Origin: Steinernema hermaphroditum | Lineage: Eukaryota; Nematoda; Chromadorea; Rhabditida; Steinernematidae | Length of the DNA: 64,000 nt | Assembly (NCBI GenBank): GCA_030435675.1 | Contig: CM059623.1 | Coordinates: 14,292,092-14,356,091 of the forward strand | Direction of reading: 5' to 3' | Shown: positions 57,695 to 64,000 of the stretch, one piece after another | How positions within the stretch are numbered: the first letter of the stretch is position 1 | How the letters are laid out: each line of letters opens with the position of its first letter | Position numbers and translations under genes: made by a program | The notes under the pieces: model-generated | Seen by the model: only the letters and a program-made list of their open reading frames with translations | Databases searched by the model: none | What the model was told of the DNA's origin: nothing

Positions 57695-59333
57695 ATGAAG
57701 GTTCTACTGCTCGCTCTTCTACTTGCTCATGCCCAACCAGTTCTGGGACGGCTGGTGAAAGGCAACTACAGTAAGCGATAGCTGTCTTCTGCCTCACCTC
57801 ATTCGTTGCCTCTAGCATGCTACTCTCTACCGACAATGACTTTTAAGCAGTCCACCAGCATCGACCCAAACAAAGCCCTTGAGGTTTTCGCTGCGCTTTG
57901 CAATTCGCCGCTACAGGACATTCCCAAAGTGGGCATCGTCTTCTCCGTCTTCGACTCTATATTCAAGGCGGCCGGAGTTTCACACGAACATGTAAGCATA
58001 GGAAGGGTCCAATAGTTCATTCAACATTTTCAGAACCCTGTCCTCGACTTTCTTGAAGAATTCCGCGAGGGAGTGATGAGTTCCCTCAACAGAATCTACG
58101 ATGTAATCATCGAGAAACACCATGAAAATATCTATCGTGAACTGGTCCTCAAAAGCGAACAGAGCAAGATTAGCATGGCCCTGTGGAGGTACGCCCGAGA
58201 AACTGATGACGTTGCAAAGGCCAGTCATCTATGTGCCATGTGCAGGCACGTCAATCCTGTGTCTATCCTCCAGGTTCACTGAAATCAGAATGACGCTGTT
58301 CAATGACACCATTTAGACGCTCAGCAAACTTTACATCAATCCGCAATCTCCCCTTCTCGAAGGTCATTTTAAGACATCGCACCATGGACAAAAAGCCATG
58401 AACAATCTTCGAGTTGAGATGCAGAAAATCGTCCTTTTGCTGGTATGGTTCGAACCTAAATTCCCTCTTCAACGAGTATACTGCAGGTTAACTCTGCGCG
58501 AATGTGCACCGAGGTTCTACTAGTGGATAAGAATCTCCGTCGCGAAGAAAAAACCGTGATCAAAAAACACTACAATAACTTGATGAGCACCCTTCAAGGA
58601 TGGGAACATGCGAGAAAGGCATGATCTGATTCAAGAGGTGATGTTTTATGGGCTGTTTTAGGGGGTAATTCTCGAAGCCGGAAGCCAAATTGTACCGGAC
58701 TTCCTGAAGAACGTATACATCAACAACATACCGGGTGCATGGAATACTCTCCAGTTCCCAGGTGATGAGGGAGCAACCTATTCCGCGAAGCAGCTATACA
58801 ATTTGGCTGTGGAAACGTCGGACGCCATAGGAATTCACTTCAACATCACCATATCCATCATCTTCCTTGACTACGCCTACTCTCTGCACGTCATCAAAGA
58901 ATATGAACCTTATCACGAAAGTCGCTTTTGGCGAGTGGACCTGGTGCGCTCGAAAGCGTTCATCTTTGCCGTTGGAACTTTCTTTGAGAAGCAGTCTAGA
59001 AGCCGACCTACTGATCGTGACTATCCATATGGCCTCGAACTGTCCGAGAATCCTTGTTTTCCGGGTGCTCTGAAGAGCTCAGCCCAAGCAGCGATGAGAC
59101 ATTCAGGAGGAAAGCAGACGCGATATAAGTACACTACGCGATACAACTTCCTCGGCCTGGTTAAGCAGCCCATATACAATATGAAAAGCAGTCGTGTTCA
59201 GCCTTATGGAATGTATGGAGTCGACAAGTGTGTGATAAGGAAACCTATCCAAGGAAGCTTCTGGAGGTTCTGGGATGCCACTTCTGAACATCTGGTCTAC
59301 TTTGCAGTGCAGTTCATGGACGACCTCGTTTGA
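57695..59333 (+). CDS. Large secreted protein of unknown function, 473 aa
   Basis: Exons 57695..57770, 57816..57991, 58034..58273, 58317..58442, 58487..58618 and 58662..59333 total 1422 bases. Signal peptide MKVLLLALLLAHAQPVLG. The first half is helical (FAALCNSPLQDIPKVG, FLEEFREGVMSSLNRIYD), the second half is a mixed, aromatic-rich domain (ESRFWRVDLVRSKAFIFAVG, YPYGLELSENPCFPGA, GSFWRFWDATSEHLVYFAVQ). The last intron uses a GC donor (GAGAAAG|GCATG). AATAAA at about 59405. I do not recognise a family; extracellular location is the only safe statement. Confidence 0.8.
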
Positions 59334-59409
59334 ATTCCCTAGGAATGATCCATCCATGGACGTCTTTATGCTATTGAGTTCGGTACTTAAATACAAAGTT
59401 TTGTAATAA

Positions 59410-60151
59410 ACTTTTCATTGAAATGTTTAGTTTTCCCCACAGACTGTACACTTCTTTACTGAGGCTTATCTGCACAGTCCACATATTGAACATTCTAAAT
59501 ATGTAGAACTACATGAACTTTCTTTTATTGTCACTTTCCTGCTGATAAAAGCAAGCATGACCAAGTAATCAAGTAATACATGACCCAGAATTCTTTAAAA
59601 GACGTTTCATAATAGTAGCAATCGTAGACTAGCATATAATGGACGAAATTAATGCGCCGCCTTCACCCCACGGATCTAGCATCAAACGTACATGCTCGAA
59701 CGTGCGATTTACTGTTCTAAGTAGTTTATTCTTTCGAACACGTGGCCATGTTTTTTATAAACCAAATAGCAATCGATGTTCTTTTCATTTCCTCAAGGAT
59801 GAGGTTTCCTATTCAACTTTTTGGCGATTCCCTGTTGGGACACGCCCAAAGAGTAAAAGCAACCTTTCCACTTCATTTTTTCAGGTTCGTAAGTCGGTAT
59901 AGGTTATGATGATTTCCGCAGTGCACTCAGCAGTAATCTGCTGAGGTGTCAAAGAATAAATCCCTATAAATCCAGCCGGTCTGGATTTTTTGCACAGTTA
60001 CTACACTCCCCAAGCTCTATCAGTGCACCAAATTTCAGTCATTTCAATGGTGTGGCCTTCCCTTGTCAGCCCAACGGTAGCCGAAGCCTGAAGCCGATCA
60101 AAATAAAGACGTTTTTATCTGCAATGCACTATAAAAATAATAGAACGAGAA
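59410..60151. other. Intergenic DNA
   Basis: No gene supported. Confidence 0.5.
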
Positions 60152-60527
60152 TTATGACTCTTGGTAATCATAATCATAGGTATAGTCACCAACGACGTCC
60201 TCTTCCTCTTTCCTACAGAGACGATCCATGGCGTATGGACGTATATCTTCGTAAAACTGCATCGCCAGCTTTTCAACGTGGACAGCGTCGTTTCCGAACC
60301 AACGAGAAGCCAGTCGAATTGCTTTTGTCACCGTCGGATCAACGAACCAATCGAACGTCCGTTTGACTCCAGTTTGGCAATGGTTCGTCTAAATGCACAA
60401 ATATAATTGTCGTGGGCAGATGAAGTACACTAGGTTCGTGAGTCCTGGGCGTCGCAGTACAGTGATCACCAGATAGAGCCTTATCGACGAACAGGGAGAA
60501 GAACACAACGTAGCCAATCTTCATCAT
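60152..60527 (-). CDS. Secreted protein with acidic tyrosine-rich tail, 111 aa
   Basis: Exons 60527..60429 and 60388..60152 total 336 bases with a 40-base intron. The start follows an acceptor-like TTTTTTCAG by 25 bases, a possible trans-splice site. Signal peptide MMKIGYVVFFSLFVDKALS, a mature region with three cysteines (DHCTATP, NHCQTG, DRLCRK), a core TFDWFVDPTVTKAIRLASRW and an unusual end DYTYDYDYQES. The second exon has no early ATG in the coding frame, so the gene is easily missed. Family unknown. Confidence 0.68.
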
Positions 60528-60529
60528 AG

Positions 60530-61113
60530 AGCAACTACTGTTTGCTTCCACTGAAAAAAGCCACCGATGCTCTGATGCTGATTGCAATGAATTATTCTGC
60601 GATAACCAATTTTTCGGACGCCTCTATGTGTGCAGTTACTGTGCATGTACATGTATAGAAAGAAAACAACAAAACAGATAGCTCTTCTGACTTGTAACCT
60701 GTCGGGAACCGAAGTCAGAAGCCTCCAAACATGGTCTATCCGATATCAAACAAACCTTAATTTCCTACTGGTGCCATGACATGACGACCTGCCTATTTAT
60801 GTTCCCGGATCGATGATATAACGCTATACACCATCTCATAGGCACAAAGATGTACAAAAACACGCTGTTATTGCTGGCGTCTTATGGCTTCGGTGGCGAG
60901 GGCTAAAATAAACCTGACTAAAATATAACAATCCCCTTCGAAGCGCGAAGAGCTCAATCCAGTCGATGGCACAGCTCAAATGGTCGATCGGAAGACCATG
61001 AACCAAATGGTGGGACGAGTTCAAGAAGGCGACGACATGAACGCCCATTTATTAATTATCTTAATCCGAGTACACATCGATTATACAGACAAAGTATCAA
61101 CCAAAATTTGATT
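60530..61113. other. Intergenic DNA
   Basis: No gene seen. Confidence 0.5.
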
Positions 61114-62292
61114 TTAAAAAACATGAACGATGCCCTTTCCATCCCCATTCAATGGCTTAGGACCGATTTGCGAATTCTTTGAAGGCTCAGTGCTTGAAAG
61201 AATGACCTGAGCCCTCGGCAGATTTGTGCTTTTAAAGTTAACTACATGGGCTGTGGAAGATTTCTTAGTGGGACTCACAGTCGTAGCAAGTGGATTGAGA
61301 TGGATATTAAAGTGATGGAATCCGATCTGAGAAGCCGTGGTTAGAGTGATTTGGGGATGAGTGGATGAGGGTTTCGTGGTGCTCGAAGTGGGGTTGGGAT
61401 TTTGGATGGAATGTTTCGATTCGGATTCTTTAGTGATTTCAAGAGAGGGTTGGCCTCGATATGTGGAGGTTGTTTGAGGAGGGATCAGAGGAATCCTGTC
61501 TCCAAAGGGGGCCGAATCAACGAACGGATCCTTCTGGGTTGTAAAACGGAGAGCTTTGTTCTCCTCAGCGATGTTGGGAGGGATGTAATCACGACTTTTA
61601 GATGCTTCGTAGGCTTTTTCCGGAGATAAAGTTGGTTCCAAACCGGGACTCTCTTTTGTAACTTGAGGATTTTGGGTGGTACCCTTTTGAGGAGTAACTT
61701 TATCACTTTGGATGGGTCGAGTGGTCTTATCATCTTTCTTAAAAGCAGCTGTTTTGCGGACCTTTGGCTTTTGGACAACACTATCAACTGAACCAGAAGG
61801 TTGGGTTGGTGAGACATGAAGGGGAATAGGAGTGAACTTCCTTTCGGGACCCTGGCTAGCGTCGGTGATTGTGGAGGGCCTTCCATTGTAGCCGTCTTTT
61901 TGATCCCATGCTGGAGCAGTGTAATGAGAATTCTGAGCGTTATGAGATGCTATCCACTGGAAGGGTTTCTCATCCTGGGCGATGCCCACTTTTTTCGTTG
62001 GTTTCCCTGATTTTCCGGGAAACAAACGTACAGCTTTTACGGAGTCTCTTTGAAGTGAACCTGAAATCTTCTCTGAATCCAAAATCAAAGGAAATACGTT
62101 ACCTGGTCGACTCAGATCATCCTTGCCGTCTTCCTCACTGCTCTCACTGCTCTCCTCCGGTTTGTACTTTCGATATCCTCTGATCACTCCATAGCGCCGA
62201 GGGTGTTTTTCTCCGCCATTTTCAGTAGCTTCTTCCAGATGACCTGAGGCGAATCCAACAAACAGGAATAGAGCTATGACACAGGTGCGCAT
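61114..62292 (-). CDS. Secreted Ser/Thr/Pro-rich protein, 392 aa, single exon
   Basis: Signal peptide MRTCVIALFLFVGFASG, then a long low-complexity mature chain with no cysteine, an acidic patch (EESSESSEEDGKDD), basic patches (KVRKTAAFKKDDK) and many Ser/Thr/Pro residues (NPNPTSSTTKPSSTHPQ), as in mucin-like or matrix proteins. It is one uninterrupted 393-codon frame, unusual here where most genes have introns. TATA box TATATAG lies 33-39 bases upstream. Intrinsically disordered, extracellular; function unknown. Confidence 0.82.
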   Translation of the reverse strand: MRTCVIALFLFVGFASGHLEEATENGGEKHPRRYGVIRGYRKYKPEESSESSEEDGKDDLSRPGNVFPLILDSEKISGSLQRDSVKAVRLFPGKSGKPTKKVGIAQDEKPFQWIASHNAQNSHYTAPAWDQKDGYNGRPSTITDASQGPERKFTPIPLHVSPTQPSGSVDSVVQKPKVRKTAAFKKDDKTTRPIQSDKVTPQKGTTQNPQVTKESPGLEPTLSPEKAYEASKSRDYIPPNIAEENKALRFTTQKDPFVDSAPFGDRIPLIPPQTTSTYRGQPSLEITKESESKHSIQNPNPTSSTTKPSSTHPQITLTTASQIGFHHFNIHLNPLATTVSPTKKSSTAHVVNFKSTNLPRAQVILSSTEPSKNSQIGPKPLNGDGKGIVHVF

Positions 62293-62324
62293 CGTTGACG
62301 TGATGCCGGAGTGGACGCCGCATG

Positions 62325-62331
62325 CTATATA
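62325..62331 (-). promoter_or_regulatory. TATA box of the 392-aa secreted protein
   Basis: TATATAG on the minus strand, 33 bases 5' of the ATG at 62292. Confidence 0.6.
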
Positions 62332-62399
62332 GACGAATGTGACCTTAATCTCTCAATAGGATTAAATGCTATAATAGGTGTGCGCGGCGTTGACTCATG

Positions 62400-62579
62400 A
62401 GGACATGGATGGGTGACTTTAACACTTTGGATAAGGGGTTTATACTGAGGTATACGGATGGTATAGCAAGCGGAAAAACCGTCCGCCAAATTAATCCTCA
62501 AAAGGGCCCCAACCAAAATCCTCGAGTTACTAATGAGGAGCCCTGTTTGGAACCGATTTTAAGATCGACGCGAGACTAG
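62400..62579 (+). pseudogene. Inverted partial copy of the 392-aa secreted gene
   Basis: Plus-strand frame containing NPQKGPNQNPRVTNEEPCLEP aligns with TPQKGTTQNPQVTKESPGLEP inside the neighbouring minus-strand gene. Only about 100-150 bases are recognisable, in opposite orientation. Confidence 0.65.
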
Positions 62580-62799
62580 GAGCAAACGGTGGGCCTAGGT
62601 GAGTGTATAAAGTGCGCAAAATACTAGGTCTCCTCGAGAGAGAGGTTTGAAGCTATGGGGCCCGAGGGATATACGAGAATGGCGAGCTTCTCACTCCATA
62701 AAAAAAGCCTAGAATGTCACTAAACCCCAAGAACCTCTCCGTGTCATGGAAGGATCAATTGGAGAGGTTATGTCTGAAATCAACATTTGCACGAAAACA

Positions 62800-62881
62800 G
62801 CAGTCATGTCCGAGTGGTTAAGGAGATTGACTAGAAATCAATTGGGCTCTGCCCGCGTAGGTTCGAATCCTGCTGACTGCG
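62800..62881 (+). tRNA. tRNA-Ser(AGA)
   Basis: 82 bases with the type II shape: acceptor GCAGTCA paired with TGACTGC, A box TGTCCGAGTGGTTAAGG, anticodon stem TTGA/TCAA around CTAGAAA (anticodon AGA), a long variable arm (GGGCTCTGCCC) and B box GGTTCGAATCC. Discriminator G fits serine. A run of ten Ts beginning three bases downstream is the Pol III terminator. Confidence 0.97.
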
Positions 62882-62884
62882 AAA

Positions 62885-62894
62885 TTTTTTTTTT
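62885..62894 (+). terminator. Pol III terminator of tRNA-Ser
   Basis: T-run directly after the tRNA acceptor stem. Confidence 0.9.
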
Positions 62895-63208
62895 GTGTCA
62901 CTATTCTTTTGATGATGTTTTGTATTGATGGAAACGTTCCGTACAAAAGAGTACCCACCGTGATTACCTGTTATACCCCACTATTTACACTAACGGAATC
63001 ATAAAGTCATTAATGTTCAGTTAATAGCGTCTATCGAATAGAAGCCTTCGTGTTATTCCCGAATAGCGTTTTTTATTTTCAGGCGCCGTGAATGCATTAT
63101 TAAGTCAACATCATAATAATCAAATCGCGACCAGCGACTAAGAGAGTAGAAGCCGTGGGTTAGGCTGAATTCAAAGGGTCTATTGTGCTTCTTATTGTTT
63201 TGATAGTG

Positions 63209-64000
63209 ATGGCGTTTTCCACCCACGATCTCTATACTGTTATCATAACTTCCACATCGATCATCTTCTTTGTTGTATCCATACCAGGCTCCTACTTGAT
63301 TGCGTACAAAACGCCTCCTACCATTGCAGCATATAAATTTTATTTCCTTTTCCTGAATAGCGTCTATCAGCTAACTATCTTCTTTATCGGGTTATTCGGA
63401 TGGATCGACTTTCAACTATCGTCAGATGGACTGATTTGTGTATCTTCTTCGGGAATCATTCAGCTTTTCCCCAGAAACGCTATTTATGTGGAACTATTCT
63501 CCACCTTGGTCGGTTTGAATGTGGTGATTAACGCGATCTTTCTTCCTTTTCTCTACCGATACTGTCACGTTTGCCGTCCAAAGTCGTTCTACTGCACTAA
63601 CCCGGTGTGGCCGAAAGCTATAAATGTGGCTCTGTCGATTGTCACCTCATTTCCTCTGCCATTGGTCTACACAGTGGGTGTTTATCTTTGTACAGAGGTC
63701 AATTAGGGAACCTTCCAAAGTGTCCTACACCGGTAGGCCTTCGTCAGTGAATGCCAGCCCCAAAAGGGCGCCTTTTCCGCATACTTAACCATGTAAACAC
63801 TCTTCAAAAGGCGGACACTTCGGGGAAGGTTCCCTTGTAAGACACCACGGCATCATTTTAGGATTCTCCTGGATATAGTGAAGACGACATTGTCGCCTGC
63901 TTTCAACTCAATCCTGTCCTCGTCGGATGGGCAGGCATGACAGCGGCCTATATTGGCAGTTTTGTGACGATGTGCTTCATTTTCACTTATCGAGTGGTGA
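63209..64000 (+). CDS. Srh/Str-superfamily 7TM chemoreceptor, 5' part (3' end outside window)
   Basis: Exons 63209..63697 and 63862..64000 onward, joined in phase 0 (TEDSPGYSEDD). At least five hydrophobic segments are present: DLYTVIITSTSIIFFVVS, then after PGSYLIAYKTPPTIAAYKFY a second, further ones around VVINAIFLPFLYRYCHVC and LSIVTSFPLPLVYTVG, and VGWAGMTAAYIGSFVTMC. The short first loop with a proline-rich YKTPPT-Y motif resembles Srh/Sri/Str receptors rather than Srsx. The intron is mostly filled by a small inverted-repeat element. Start chosen at the first ATG after an in-frame upstream region; the initiator could be a few codons off. Confidence 0.8.
63706..63834. mobile_element. Small inverted-repeat (MITE-like) element in the receptor intron
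   Basis: GGGAACCTTCC..AAGTGTCC at the left and its inverted copy GGACACTTCGGGGAAGGTTCCC at the right enclose about 85 bases. Occupies 129 of the 164-base intron. No clear target duplication. Confidence 0.65.

Overview
This is nuclear DNA from a nematode. Genes are split by very short GT-AG introns (mostly 38-55 bases, some GC-AG). The families are typical of worms: a UDP-glucuronosyltransferase, Srsx-type and Srh/Str-type chemoreceptors, and several small secreted families. There are also nematode-style mobile elements. Genus cannot be read off the sequence. All exon models below were spliced by eye; almost all close to an exact multiple of three.

Layout. 0-2.4 kb: the 3' end of a UGT, a palindromic MITE, a helical protein and a small secreted protein. 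4.0-6.1 kb: an Srsx receptor split by a 1039-base non-autonomous LTR element (TRIM). 8.8-15.3 kb: three paralogous FAR-like secreted proteins, two other small secreted genes and a decayed member of a dispersed gene family. 15.4-19.5 kb: another member of that family split by a 3.6 kb terminal-inverted-repeat element, which itself holds a LINE insertion and a (GATCYC)n palindrome. 19.8-33.7 kb: five members of an unnamed 201-224-residue secreted family, interleaved with a Canopy-like ER protein (NDEL tail), a rabaptin-5-like Rab5 effector with a FYVE finger, a foldback element and a mariner-type element. 36-42 kb: a broken Merlin transposase, a catal­ytically dead-looking tyrosine phosphatase, the cytoplasmic dynein intermediate chain and a small membrane protein. 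43-46.6 kb: a cysteine-repeat surface protein, more family debris and an intact Srsx receptor. 49-53 kb: a second foldback element and a secreted vWA protein. 53-56.4 kb: a complete peroxisomal half-ABC transporter (ABCD3/PMP70 type). 57.6-64 kb: a 473-residue secreted protein, a 111-residue secreted protein, a 392-residue Ser/Thr/Pro-rich secreted protein with an inverted partial copy, tRNA-Ser(AGA) and the start of another 7TM receptor.

Housekeeping functions present are retrograde transport (dynein), early endosome fusion (rabaptin), ER folding (Canopy) and peroxisomal import (ABCD3). Most of the rest is fast-evolving secreted or receptor genes in a transposon-rich setting. The most notable observations are two transposon insertions that can be resolved to the base inside coding exons, two foldback elements whose arms are built from related 15-base repeats, and three local or dispersed secreted gene families that I cannot assign to a known function.
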